From contig WSZJ01000010.1 in NCBI GenBank assembly GCA_009773755.1, positions 1-48,878 of the forward strand: a stretch of DNA of 48,878 nucleotides. The letters are read 5' to 3'. Positions 1-8,259 of this stretch are shown piece by piece. The position numbers were made by a program, and so were the translations under genes. Source of the stretch: Planctomycetota bacterium. GTDB taxonomy: Bacteria > Planctomycetota > MHYJ01 > WSZJ01. The first letter of the stretch is position 1. Each line of letters begins with the position of its first letter. Below the pieces are notes generated by a model. That model was not told the DNA's origin. It did not search any database and saw only the letters and a list, made by a program, of their open reading frames with translations.

Positions 1-356
1 ACGACTACGAGACGTTTGCCGCGCAGGAGATGGCTTTCCGCCGCGAGTGGATCTGGCCGCCGTTCTGCAGGCTGCTGCGGCTGATCGTCACCGGACCGAC
101 GCCGGACGAGGCTCTCGGCGCGTGCGCGGCCGCGGTCGAAATCGCGCGGCCGATTCTGAAAAGCGAAGCATGCCTGATTCTCGGCCCCGAGCCGGCGCCG
201 ATCGCGTTCCTGCGCAACCAGCACCGCGCCCACGCGGCGTTCCGGGCGAAGGACTGGAAGTCGCTCTGGAATGTAGTGACTGCGTGCGGAAAGTTGAAGG
301 ACGCGTGGAAGAAGTGCGGGTGGACGTGGGACATGGATGCGTACGACATGCTGTAG
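1..356 (+). CDS. priA: Primosomal protein N' (PriA), C-terminal fragment
   Basis: This is the last 117 codons of a gene that begins before the window; the frame is open from base 3 and ends at TAG 354-356. PriA is the 3'-5' helicase that restarts stalled replication forks. The fragment matches the PriA C-terminal domain: a D-Y-E-x-F...Q-E start, then FRREW-x-PPF (residues RREL-x-YPPF in typical PriA), then ILGPEPAPIAFLRNQHR, which corresponds to the usual LGPAPAP-x-x-x-LRG-x-x-R signature near the C-terminus. The helicase motifs and the zinc-binding cysteines lie upstream and are not visible. The C-terminal strand that normally contacts DNA is present but divergent. Identity is from motif memory only. 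No gene of the same strand follows closely; the next gene is convergent. Confidence 0.82.
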   Translation, partial: DYETFAAQEMAFRREWIWPPFCRLLRLIVTGPTPDEALGACAAAVEIARPILKSEACLILGPEPAPIAFLRNQHRAHAAFRAKDWKSLWNVVTACGKLKDAWKKCGWTWDMDAYDML

Positions 357-397
357 CCCTATCCCTTGCCCTTGCCCTCCCACCTCGACCATCCCCC

Positions 398-1876
398 CTA
401 CTTCACCGCCTTCAACGCCTCATCCAGCACCACCTCCGCCGCCTCCACCTCTCCGTTCTTCATCAGAACTTCAAACGCTTCCATGATCCGCGCCACCTGC
501 TGGCGCTTTTTCGTCGGTGTTCCCGCGTCATCCATGGCGGCCTTGAGCCGCTTCATTTTCTCGACCACGCTTTTTGGCAGCCGGCCCGTGACCTCTGCGA
601 GCCCGGGCCCGACCTCGGAGTCCTTTGCCGTCACCGCGACCAGGCCGAACTTCACGTCGGAGTCGAGGCGGATCTGGCGGCCCCCCGGGAGATTGTCGAG
701 CGCGGAACCCGGGTCGAGGTCGCGGTCGCCGTGATTCCACGACAGCTTTTCCCGACCGTCCGCGGTGAGAATCAGCTTCGTCACCGATCGACCTTCCAGC
801 CGGGCGAGCCCGCTCCACGTCAGCCGCACATCGTTCGACCAGACCGCCCGGTCGGACTTCCGCGACTCGTCGGACTTCGCGGACGTCGTTCCCGCGATGC
901 GGACCCAGCGTTCACCGTCAATCTCCTCGACACGCCCGCGCAGCTTCCACGAAGTCTCCGCACCCGGGCAGCGGACGGGATTCACGTCAAGCTGGCCGAG
1001 AAATGCCTGGCCGCAGAGCGCGACGGCCGCAGCCTCCGGGATGTCGAATTCCCCATCGCCCGCCTCCTCCGCCGCGTCGGCGAGCGCGCGCTGCGCATCC
1101 GGCCCGACCTCCTGGCGCGACTCGAGGTAGCGTTCCTGGCGCGAAGTATCGCCCGTCGGCTTGCCGTCCTTGAACGTGCGGCCGAAGAGCGTGCCGACCA
1201 GCGTTCCCTTCTCGACGCCCGGCGCCGCGGGACAGCGCTCGCCTTCCTTGTGCGCCTTCGGAGGCAGACCGGTTTCTTCCCCCTCGACGTCGTCCAGCCG
1301 GTCGCCCGGGAATTTCATGTACCGCTCCGCCGCGAACGCTTCGCTTCCCGCGGGGTGCGCTTCGTTCAGCACGAGGACGTGATCGAGGAATTCCTGAAGC
1401 GCGTCCTTCCCCTCGAACATGAGCGTCCACGCCAGGACGCGGCCGTCGGCGTTGACCGCGCAAATTCCCTGCGGCGCGGCCTTGGAGCGCCCGATCTCCG
1501 CGTAGAGCCGCCCCTCGGCGCCTTTCGGGGGTCCATTCACCAGCGCCGCCTTCAGCGCCACCGGGACGAATTCCTTCTTCACCCGCTCCACCACCGTCGC
1601 ATCGCTGAACACCGCCTCACGGGCGGCTCCGGCAAACACTCAGCACCGCTCGTCGTTCACGGGGCGGTCGATGAAGACCCACAGGATCGCGGGTTTCCCC
1701 GTCTGCTTCGCCTCGGCGAGTCCTTCCAGCAGGCACGACTTCCATGGAATGCCGCGCCAGGCGACGTCGGCCTCGCGGAGGGAAGAGGCCTCCTTCTCCA
1801 GCCCGGCGGGGGTGGCGGGATCGGCGCATACGGCGAGCGCGGAGAAAAGCAGCGTGGCGGCAGCAATCGGCTTCAT
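398..1876 (-). CDS. Secreted thioredoxin-like protein with in-frame TGA (predicted selenoprotein, Cys78-Sec79)
   Basis: Two ORFs in the same frame are separated by a single TGA (1642-1640). Read through, they give one 492-residue protein. The start is ATG 1876 with AGGAGA upstream, followed by a signal peptide of about 20 residues ending near A-V-C-A-D. Residues 50-105 look like the thioredoxin-fold core of the DUF255/thioredoxin_7 type: AEAKQTGKPAILWVFI, then DERC-TGA-VFAGAARE, then VFSD-x-x-V...EFVPV. The TGA sits where such proteins carry their redox cysteine, directly after Cys78. No Shine-Dalgarno precedes the GTG after the TGA, so a second start is unlikely. A hairpin of SECIS type follows (separate entry). 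The C-terminal 300 residues are of unknown function and end in a helical tail. The gene lies 113 nt downstream of the HEAT/toroid gene on the same strand. Alternatives are a pseudogene or two polypeptides. Confidence 0.78.
1611..1642 (-). promoter_or_regulatory. Candidate bacterial SECIS element with UGA codon
   Basis: On the minus strand the TGA (1642-1640) is followed by 12 nt and then the stem GCCGCC (1627-1622), the loop CGUGA (1621-1617) and GGCGGU (1616-1611). That is five Watson-Crick pairs and one G-U. The apical loop begins 18 nt after the UGA and has G as its second base. This fits the general bacterial SECIS rule of a small hairpin roughly 16-37 nt downstream with a G among the first two loop bases. 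SelB would bind it during translation. Confidence 0.6.
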
Positions 1877-1989
1877 GGCGGTTCTCCTTCGGGAACGCAA
1901 GGTTCTACAGGGGCCCGGCGCGGCGCGATTCAACCAATTTCCGTCGGCCTTCTCTCCAACGGCCCGCAGTCGCCGAAATTGCGCCGGAA

Positions 1990-3687
1990 CTACTTGTCCT
2001 CGATTTTGCCGACGGGACGGGTGGCCTTTCGCAGGAACAGGATCGCCCACGACGTGTCGCGCAGCTTCCAGTCGCCCCAGGAGCCGTCGGGCTTCTGCTG
2101 CGACAGCAGGTACCGCGCGCCCTCCTGGTACCACTCATGCTTGCCGAAGAACTCGGTGTTCGCGAGGACGCCGACGCGCTCCATGCCGTAGTAGTAGTAA
2201 TAGAGCCAGAGGCGCGTGTCGACCGAGAGCGGGTTGTCCGACGCCGAGAAATTCGCGCCGAGCCACTCGATGCCCTTGTCGATCACGCCGTCGCGCTTGT
2301 CGCCGTGCCCTGCGTAGTAGCGCGCCACGATGTAGGCGCCCAGACCGCTCGTGTGAATCGAGCCATACGCGTTCTTGTTCAGCGAGTTGTACGCGAAGCC
2401 GCCCTCGGGCTGCTGCCAACCCTTCAGCGCGTTCATCGCCCGCGTCCAGTTCTCCTTCGGGATGTCCACCTGCGCTTCCGCGCATGCCCGCAACCCGAGC
2501 ACGGCGTACTGCGTGTTCGAGAGGTCCCACCACGTCCCGGCTTTCTTCTTCGGCAGCTTCCCGATCGGCACTTTCTTCAGCGCCTTCGTCCCGCCGCCCA
2601 TCTCCGCCTTCGCCCCCGTCAGCGCCGGCGGCGCAAGCGACGGCGTGTCGCCGGGAATCGGGTCGCCGTAGTCCCAGAAACCGTTCTCGAGGTGGTTGTA
2701 CACGAGAAACGCCCCGGCCCGCGCAAGCCACGGCTGGTGAATCGACGGGCTGATGTCGAAGAGCGCCATCGCGCCGAGCGCCACGCGGTACGTCTTCTCC
2801 AGCGGCGCCTTGTAGAGCGTCGCGATCGCCGACTGCAGCACCTTGTTGTCCATCGCCACGCCTGCATGCACCATCGCGTACAGCTCCAGCGCGACCGAGT
2901 CGTCCGTCACCGCGTACGGGTGAGCTTCGCGCCACGTCACCAGGAACTTGCCGGCCCGGTCCAGCGCGTTGTCCACTGCCCCCTGCCCCACCCGTACACC
3001 CTTCTGCACCTCCAGCCAGTTCTTCCATCCCGCCGCATCCGCCCCCATCGGCTGCCCGCTCACCGCCGCCAGCGCCGCCTGAATCGCGTCCGTCGCCGCC
3101 TTGTCCTTCTCCTTCTCCAGCGCCGCGATCAGCGCTTCAGCGGATTCGAACAGCCGGAATGCCTGAAGCGCCCCCGCCGCGGCCGCGCGCACGGCGGCTT
3201 CCTTGTCGCCCAGCGCGTCGCGCACCGCGGGCTCGATGCCCTGGAAGCGGCCGTCGCGCGAAGCCGAAAGCGCCGCAGCGCGGATTTCCGGCGCGGGATC
3301 CTTGAAGAGCGCCTTCAGCACGTCGTACGTGTCGCGATATCCGCCCCGCCCGAGGATCGCGACGATCTTCGCCCGCTCCGCCGGCGTCCGCCCGCCGCGG
3401 CAGTGCTGAAAAAACCGCGCGCGCCCTTCCCCGTCGATCACGCCGCCCGCCACGTCTCCCAGCGCGTCCGCGACCGCGGGGTCCTTTTCCGCAAGGTACA
3501 TCTCCACCAGGAAGTCCACTCCGCGCGGCGTCCGGTGTTCCTTCAACGCCCGCACTGCCGCGACGCGTTTTTTCGCGTCCGGGTCTTTCAACTTTCCGAG
3601 AAGCGCGTTGCGTTCATCATCCCACGGATCCGCGAACGAAGCGATGGCGAGAGCAGCGCAGGCGACAAGCGGGAAGAGTCGCTTCAC
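1990..3687 (-). CDS. Secreted HEAT-repeat plus alpha/alpha-toroid (squalene cyclase-like) protein
   Basis: A 565-residue exported protein. I start it at GTG 3687 because GGAGG lies 6 nt upstream and the first 20 residues (V-K-R-L-F-P-L-V-A-C...F-A-D-P) form a clean signal peptide; an in-frame extension to 3750 exists but adds nothing signal-like. Residues about 25-200 are HEAT-type helical pairs (D-x-x-x-R-x-A-A-x-x-A-L patterns). Residues about 250-560 resemble the prenyltransferase/squalene-oxidase alpha-toroid, with Q-x-x-x-G-G-F-A-Y, SIHTSGLGAYIV, and QQKPDGSWGDW near the end. No catalytic DxDD or QW set is complete, so a binding or scaffold role is more likely than a cyclase reaction. 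It is the upstream member of a minus-strand pair with the Sec-containing thioredoxin-like gene, and it is divergent from the zeta-toxin gene. Substrate unknown. Confidence 0.8.
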   Translation of the reverse strand: MKRLFPLVACAALAIASFADPWDDERNALLGKLKDPDAKKRVAAVRALKEHRTPRGVDFLVEMYLAEKDPAVADALGDVAGGVIDGEGRARFFQHCRGGRTPAERAKIVAILGRGGYRDTYDVLKALFKDPAPEIRAAALSASRDGRFQGIEPAVRDALGDKEAAVRAAAAGALQAFRLFESAEALIAALEKEKDKAATDAIQAALAAVSGQPMGADAAGWKNWLEVQKGVRVGQGAVDNALDRAGKFLVTWREAHPYAVTDDSVALELYAMVHAGVAMDNKVLQSAIATLYKAPLEKTYRVALGAMALFDISPSIHQPWLARAGAFLVYNHLENGFWDYGDPIPGDTPSLAPPALTGAKAEMGGGTKALKKVPIGKLPKKKAGTWWDLSNTQYAVLGLRACAEAQVDIPKENWTRAMNALKGWQQPEGGFAYNSLNKNAYGSIHTSGLGAYIVARYYAGHGDKRDGVIDKGIEWLGANFSASDNPLSVDTRLWLYYYYYGMERVGVLANTEFFGKHEWYQEGARYLLSQQKPDGSWGDWKLRDTSWAILFLRKATRPVGKIEDK

Positions 3688-3765
3688 GGAAGACCTCCGG
3701 AATTCGGGCCGAATGGAGTGTATTCCGCGGACAAGGTTTTCGATCCGCAAGTTGCCGGGGGTGTA

Positions 3766-3793
3766 TTGCGTCCGCTGCGTGCATCGCTAGACT
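3766..3793 (+). promoter_or_regulatory. Candidate promoter of zeta-toxin gene, near-leaderless
   Basis: TTGCGT (3766-3771), a 16-nt spacer and TAGACT (3788-3793) stand only 6 nt before ATG 3800. No Shine-Dalgarno sequence precedes the ATG. Transcription starting about 7 nt after the -10 box would begin at the start codon. Confidence 0.4.
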
Positions 3794-3799
3794 CGGCGC

Positions 3800-4384
3800 A
3801 TGGCAGACAAACCGAACGTCATCGTGATCGCGGGTCCCAACGGTGCCGGCAAGTCCACTTCCGCACCCATTCTTCTCGCAAGGAAACTGAAGGTTGAGGA
3901 GTTCGTCAACGCGGACGTCATTGCGAAAGGACTTTCCGGGTTCGCGCCGGAGAAATCGGCGATCGCCGCCGGACGCATCATGCTCGACAGACTGAAGGAA
4001 CTCGCCGAGCGACGGGCCACCTTCGCCTTCGAAACCACGCTGGCCAGTAGAACTTTCGCCCACTGGCTCAAGGAACTCGTCTCCAGCGGTTATGAGTTCC
4101 ACCTCTTCTTTCTGACCATTCCGACACCCGACCTCTCCGTCGCACGAGTCGCAGGCCGGGTGATGCAGGGCGGACATCACGTTCCGGAAGTGGACATCCG
4201 CCGTCGCTTCGACGGGGGACTCCGGAATTTCTTTTCGCTGTATCGCCCCATCGCGACGACGTGGAAGATGTACGATAATGCGGAGAGAAAGCTGCGTTTC
4301 ATCGCGATGGGGTCGGCGGAAGGAACGGAAGCCGTCGCCGACCGCAAGCGGTGGGATGAGCTGAAGCGGAGTTACTCGTCATGA
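3800..4384 (+). CDS. Zeta-toxin-family P-loop kinase
   Basis: A 194-residue protein. Walker A is GPNGAGKST at residues 12-20, followed by F-V-N-A-D-V-I-A, then a helical segment and FAFETTLASRTF (the zeta-family substrate-side motif), then L-x-x-Y-R-P. This order is that of COG4185/zeta-toxin proteins, which phosphorylate UDP-N-acetylglucosamine sugars in characterised toxins; many chromosomal relatives have no proven toxicity. The length is normal for the short chromosomal form. It overlaps the next gene by four bases (ATGA), so the two are probably translated together. It has no Shine-Dalgarno sequence. Confidence 0.85.
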   Translation: MADKPNVIVIAGPNGAGKSTSAPILLARKLKVEEFVNADVIAKGLSGFAPEKSAIAAGRIMLDRLKELAERRATFAFETTLASRTFAHWLKELVSSGYEFHLFFLTIPTPDLSVARVAGRVMQGGHHVPEVDIRRRFDGGLRNFFSLYRPIATTWKMYDNAERKLRFIAMGSAEGTEAVADRKRWDELKRSYSS

Positions 4385-4656
4385 AGAAATCCAGATCCGT
4401 CGATGTCAGCGCGGCCGTCAGAAACGAGCCTGCGATGCGGAGTGCGATTCAACGCGCGACGCTGGAGGCCCGGCAGCGTCACAAGCAAGCGGGTCTCCCC
4501 GTCGCCGAATGGCGCGACGGAAAGGTCGTCTGGGTTCCGGCGGATCAGATCGAGGAGGCGAAGCCCGCGCGGAAAACGAAGGGGAAGAACCGCGCCTCCG
4601 CCTTTGCACCGAAGCGCGAGCCGCAGAGGCCGGCGACGCGGCCACGGCGCGGGTAG
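4381..4656 (+). CDS. Small basic protein paired with the zeta-type kinase (possible antitoxin)
   Basis: A 91-residue protein whose ATG overlaps the kinase stop (ATGA, 4381-4384). The N-terminal two thirds are helical (V-R-N-E-P-A-M-R-S-A-I-Q-R-A-x-x-x-A-R-Q-R-H). A short strand-like block, RDGKVVWVPADQI, follows, and the tail is lysine/arginine/proline rich. It does not resemble the classical epsilon antitoxin. The tight coupling to a zeta-type kinase suggests an antitoxin or partner, but this is inferred from position. The RDGKVVW-x-PAD block is repeated just downstream in a broken copy. Confidence 0.6.
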   Translation: MKKSRSVDVSAAVRNEPAMRSAIQRATLEARQRHKQAGLPVAEWRDGKVVWVPADQIEEAKPARKTKGKNRASAFAPKREPQRPATRPRRG

Positions 4657-4675
4657 TTGATAAGTCCGCTTTCCG

Positions 4676-4768
4676 ATGTCAAATCAAACGGGCTGGAGTC
4701 GTGTCAAACGCGGAAGCAGGAAACCCGGGCGCGATGGCAAAGTCGTATGGATTCCGGCCGACCCGAGG
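4676..4768 (+). pseudogene. Remnant duplicate of the small partner gene
   Basis: A short open stretch after the partner gene contains GRDGKVVWIPADPRS, which matches RDGKVVWVPADQI of the intact gene, preceded by an equivalent basic stretch. It then runs into sequence antisense to the next gene. This looks like the remains of a second partner gene after a local duplication. Confidence 0.4.
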
Positions 4769-5308
4769 TCAGTCCAGCGTGAGGCCTTCCTCGGCTGCAA
4801 AGGCTCGCTCGGCAAATTCCAATTCCGCACGCTTTTCGTCCAGGGCCTTTCGCCCCTCCTCCCAATGCGAGTCCAGATCCCAGGAGTACACGAAGCGATT
4901 CTCGCGAACCACGTCGATCATGCGCTTGCAGTGGATTTCGACGAGCTTGACGTAGGATTCATGCGCCGCCAACGCAGTCCGCAAGAATTTCGCACCCCCC
5001 GCCGATTGAGGGGCCACATTCCAGAGGTCTGAACGCGCCTGATTCACCTCATGACGGCTTCGTTCCCATTCGCCCTGAATCACGGCTGCGTCGATTTGAC
5101 CGAAAACGTACTCCTCCCGGATCATCCGGTGGAGATAGCGCACGGACGCAGCAGCCCTGTTGTTCGCTTCCGTGATCTGCGCATGAAGAGCGATGGCAGC
5201 CGCGCGGCGCTGGCGAGCCTTCCAGAGCAATGCTCCGCACCACAGCACTATGAATGTTGCCAGCGACGCGGCGAGCAAGACCGCGCGAAGGAGACTCCGC
5301 AAGAACAT
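4769..5308 (-). CDS. Hypothetical single-pass membrane protein
   Basis: About 179 residues from ATG 5308. An N-terminal hydrophobic segment (about residues 5-28, rich in L, A and V, ending L-W-K-A-R-Q-R-R) predicts one inner-membrane helix with a short cytoplasmic end. The remainder is a charged helical domain (E-A-N-N-R-A-A-A-S-V-R-Y-L; H-E-V-N-Q-A-R-S-D-L-W-N). An in-frame upstream start at 5392 would add 28 residues with no obvious signal, so I prefer 5308, although its Shine-Dalgarno sequence is weak. No family is recognised. Confidence 0.5.
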   Translation of the reverse strand: MFLRSLLRAVLLAASLATFIVLWCGALLWKARQRRAAAIALHAQITEANNRAAASVRYLHRMIREEYVFGQIDAAVIQGEWERSRHEVNQARSDLWNVAPQSAGGAKFLRTALAAHESYVKLVEIHCKRMIDVVRENRFVYSWDLDSHWEEGRKALDEKRAELEFAERAFAAEEGLTLD

Positions 5309-5461
5309 TGGCCTGGAACCAGACTCTTGGACTCGGGCAGAAGGCGTGTCGACGACGCAAGAAGACTGGAGTTGAATGCAGTGCATGTCCATTCAAACGC
5401 GCGCGTGAGCCGCAGGTTCAAGGCCGAGCTGGATTGTCCCACCCAAGTTATCTCGCTCAGG

Positions 5462-7201
5462 TCAGGCGCCACTCGCGTCAAGCCACCTCTCAAACTCCTT
5501 CCAGCACTTCGTGTTCACCACCTGCTCCGGCTTGAGCCACGCGCGCCGCGCCTGCATGACGCCGAACTCGATGTTGTCGAACATGCCGGTGGAGTGGGCG
5601 TCGGTGTCGATGAAGATCGGGATGCCGAGCGACGCCGCGCGGGCGACTTTGATTTCATCCAGATCGAGCCGCTCCGGGCTTGAATTGAGCTCGAGTGCCT
5701 TGCCGTGTTTCTTCGCGGCCTCGTAGACCGCTTCCCAATCGATATCGAGCGGGGGGCGGAGGCCGAGGCGGCGAGTGCTGGGGTGGCCGATGACTTTGAC
5801 ACAGGGATGCTCGAGCGCCCTTACGAGCCGCTTTGTGTTGGCGGCGCGGTCGTCCTTGCCGCGCTGGTGGATGCTGGCGACGACGAAGTCCATCTGCTCG
5901 AGGATCTTGTCGGGCCAGTCGAGCTTGCCTTCGGCGAGGATGTCGACCTCGGAGCCGCGCAGGATCTTGATGTGGAACTTCTCCTGCACCTGCGCGATCT
6001 CGTCCCACTGGCGCTTGATCTTGTCGACGGTCAGGCCGCCGGCGTAGGCGGCGGACGGCGAGTGGTCGGTGATCGCGACGTACTCGTAGTGGCGCCGCTC
6101 GGCCGCCTTCGCCATCTCCTCGACGCTCGCGGTCCCGTCGCTCCACGTCGTATGGCAGTGCAGGTCGCCCTTGATGTCGGCCCGCTCGATCAGCCGCGGC
6201 GGCTTTTTGCCTTTCGCAAACGCGTCCAGCTCCCCTTTGTCTTCGCGCAGTTCCGGCGGGATCCACTGGAAGCCGAGCGCGTCGTAGACCTCTTCCTCCG
6301 TCGCGCCTGCGACCCGCTCGCCCTTCTCGCCGTTCTTCTTCAGCTTGTGGACTCCGTACTCGTTCACCGTCAGGCCCATCTTCACGGCCTTCTCGCGCAG
6401 GCGGACGCTGTGCTCCTTGGAGCCCGTGAAATACTGGAGCGCCGCGCCATACGACTCCTCCGGGACGACGCGAACGTCCACCTGGAAGCGGTCCTGGCCG
6501 TAATAGACGCTCGTTTTCGTTTCGCCGTGCGCGATGACCTCGACGACGCCCGGCATCGTCGCGGCGGACTTCATCAGTTTCGCGTGGTCCGGCGCGACGG
6601 TCGCCACGTCCAGGTCGCGCACGGATTCCTTCCAACGGCGGACGGAGCCGGTCGCGACGGCCTTCGTCGCCCCGCCGGAGAGCCGCAGGTGCTCGACGAC
6701 TTTCGCTGCGATTTCGCGCGCTTCCCAGAGCGGGACGCGTTCGCGGGTCACGCGCATGCTGGCGATCCCCGCGAGGATCTTCTCTTCGCTCTTCGCGCCC
6801 ATCCCTTTGAGCGGCCTGACTTTTTCCTCGCGGCAGGCCTTCTCGAGATCGTCGACCGACTTGAGCCCGAGCTCCTCGACGAGCAGTTTCGCCTTCTTCG
6901 GCCCGAGGCCGGGGATGCGGATGAGCGCAAGGATCGCGGGGTCGACCTTCTTTCTCAGTTCCTCGAGCGACGCGATCCGCCCGGTCTTGATGAACTCCTC
7001 GATCTTCTTCGCGATCCCCTCGCCGATTCCAGGCAACTCGCGGATGCGCCCTTCCTTTGCCAGTTTTTCGACATCCTCGGGAGTCGTCTCGAGTGTCTGG
7101 GACGCCCGCTCGTAGGCGCGGACCTGGAAGACGTTTGCGCCAAGGATCGTGTCGAGCGTGGCGAATTCCTGCAGGATAGCGGCGAGGTCGGCGTGGGGCA
7201 T
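5462..7201 (-). CDS. polX: DNA polymerase/3'-5' exonuclease PolX
   Basis: A 579-residue family-X polymerase with the usual bacterial two-part build. Residues 1-80 are the 8-kDa helix-hairpin-helix domain (ELPGIGEGIAKKI), and a second HhH follows at about 95-110 (IRIPGLGPKKA). The palm holds GSVRRWKESVRDLDV at 185-199, supplying two catalytic aspartates, and Q-V-D-V-R-V-V near 250 supplies the third. The C-terminal PHP domain begins with DLHCHTTWSDGTAS near 342 and contains I-T-D-H-S and E-V-D-I-L. The protein fills short gaps in base-excision repair and trims 3' ends. Length and domain order are normal. It is transcribed alone on the minus strand. Confidence 0.93.
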   Translation of the reverse strand: MPHADLAAILQEFATLDTILGANVFQVRAYERASQTLETTPEDVEKLAKEGRIRELPGIGEGIAKKIEEFIKTGRIASLEELRKKVDPAILALIRIPGLGPKKAKLLVEELGLKSVDDLEKACREEKVRPLKGMGAKSEEKILAGIASMRVTRERVPLWEAREIAAKVVEHLRLSGGATKAVATGSVRRWKESVRDLDVATVAPDHAKLMKSAATMPGVVEVIAHGETKTSVYYGQDRFQVDVRVVPEESYGAALQYFTGSKEHSVRLREKAVKMGLTVNEYGVHKLKKNGEKGERVAGATEEEVYDALGFQWIPPELREDKGELDAFAKGKKPPRLIERADIKGDLHCHTTWSDGTASVEEMAKAAERRHYEYVAITDHSPSAAYAGGLTVDKIKRQWDEIAQVQEKFHIKILRGSEVDILAEGKLDWPDKILEQMDFVVASIHQRGKDDRAANTKRLVRALEHPCVKVIGHPSTRRLGLRPPLDIDWEAVYEAAKKHGKALELNSSPERLDLDEIKVARAASLGIPIFIDTDAHSTGMFDNIEFGVMQARRAWLKPEQVVNTKCWKEFERWLDASGA

Positions 7202-7317
7202 GCGTGCAGTATGGCGACGCCGGGCAGAGCGGCAAGGAGAGGGTGAAGCGCCGTGTATGGCTGGTCCTGCAACAACGCCAGGCGCTGGGGAAGACTTCTT
7301 TTCTCCGCATTCTTCCC

Positions 7318-7396
7318 CTCCTCCTGCACTTTTCCGAATTCATGCCGTTTTCCTCTAAGACAAAAAAGGCGGGAAGTCGGAAAAGTGCTGGAGGAG
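7318..7396. repeat. Intergenic palindrome, 20-bp arms
   Basis: The left arm 7318-7337 (CTCCTCCTGCACTTTTCCGA) pairs with 7377-7396 at 19 of 20 positions around a 39-nt loop. It lies between the divergent polX and SAM hydrolase genes. No U-tract follows either arm, so it is not a standard terminator. Confidence 0.75.
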
Positions 7397-7470
7397 AGGA
7401 GGACACTGAGTAAAACGACTCCCTGCCACACTTCACCTCTTCGGCATGCCCGCTCTCCTTCCCGCGCACG

Positions 7471-7476
7471 TATAAT
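7471..7476 (+). promoter_or_regulatory. Consensus -10 box (TATAAT) abutting the SAM hydrolase start
   Basis: A perfect TATAAT ends 9 nt before ATG 7486, with no Shine-Dalgarno sequence between. I see no good -35 at 16-18 nt. The position predicts a leaderless or near-leaderless mRNA. Confidence 0.5.
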
Positions 7477-7485
7477 CCCCGCCCC

Positions 7486-8259
7486 ATGAAACGAGCCCCG
7501 ATCTTCCTCGCGACCGACTTCGGCCCCGGCCTCTACGCCGGCCTCCTCAAAGCTGTGATCGCTGGAATCTCGCCGGAGACGCCGGTCGTCGACCTGACCC
7601 ACGATATTCCCGCGCAGGACGTCGGCCTCGGCGTCTGGCAACTGCGTGCCGCACTCCCCTATCTGCCCGACGGCTCCATCCTTCTCGCCGTCGTCGATCC
7701 CGGCGTCGGCACGAAACGCCGCGCACTCTGCGTCGACGCGGGCGGCGTGATCGCGGTCGGGCCGGATAACGGCCTGCTCTCGTGCATCGCAAAGGAAAAG
7801 CGCGCCACCGTTAACGCGATCGAGAATCCCGAGTACGCGCTTCCGAATCCCTCCGCGGTGTTCCACGGCCGCGACATCTTCGCGCCCGCGGCAGCGCATC
7901 TGGCGAAAGGACTGGCGCCGTCGAAGCTGGGCGCCGCCGTGAAGGACATGCTCGAGGCGGAGTGGGAGCAGCCGAAGCCGGCGCCGGACGGCGTAAAGGG
8001 TGTCGTGCTGGCGGTGGACCGCTTCGGCAATCTGCAGACGAACATCCCCTCGGAGGGAAGGCCGGCCGGCGCGACCGTCACGCTCGACAGCACGCGCCTC
8101 GGCCCGATCCGCCGCACGTACGCGGATGTCGAAGAGGACAACCTGGTCGTCCTTCCCGGCTCTTCCGGTTTCCTCGAAATCGCGCTTCGCAACGGCTCGG
8201 CCGCGCGCAAGCTCCGCGTCGGCAAGGGCGCGACGGTCTTTGTCCGGGATCCGAAATGA
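7486..8259 (+). CDS. S-adenosyl-L-methionine hydrolase (adenosine-forming), DUF62 family
   Basis: A 257-residue member of the SAM hydroxide adenosyltransferase/fluorinase-chlorinase fold family, which hydrolyses SAM to adenosine and methionine. Characteristic blocks are FLATDFG at the N-terminus, DLTHDIPAQDV, VVDPGVGTKRR, VGPDNGLLS, FHGRDIFAPAAAHLA and V-D-R-F-G-N-L-Q-T-N-I. The D-H-x-x-P and D-P-G-V-G sets are those expected for a hydrolase rather than a halogenase, though I cannot align it fully. Its TGA overlaps the larC ATG (ATGA), so the two are translationally coupled. Confidence 0.9.
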   Translation: MKRAPIFLATDFGPGLYAGLLKAVIAGISPETPVVDLTHDIPAQDVGLGVWQLRAALPYLPDGSILLAVVDPGVGTKRRALCVDAGGVIAVGPDNGLLSCIAKEKRATVNAIENPEYALPNPSAVFHGRDIFAPAAAHLAKGLAPSKLGAAVKDMLEAEWEQPKPAPDGVKGVVLAVDRFGNLQTNIPSEGRPAGATVTLDSTRLGPIRRTYADVEEDNLVVLPGSSGFLEIALRNGSAARKLRVGKGATVFVRDPK

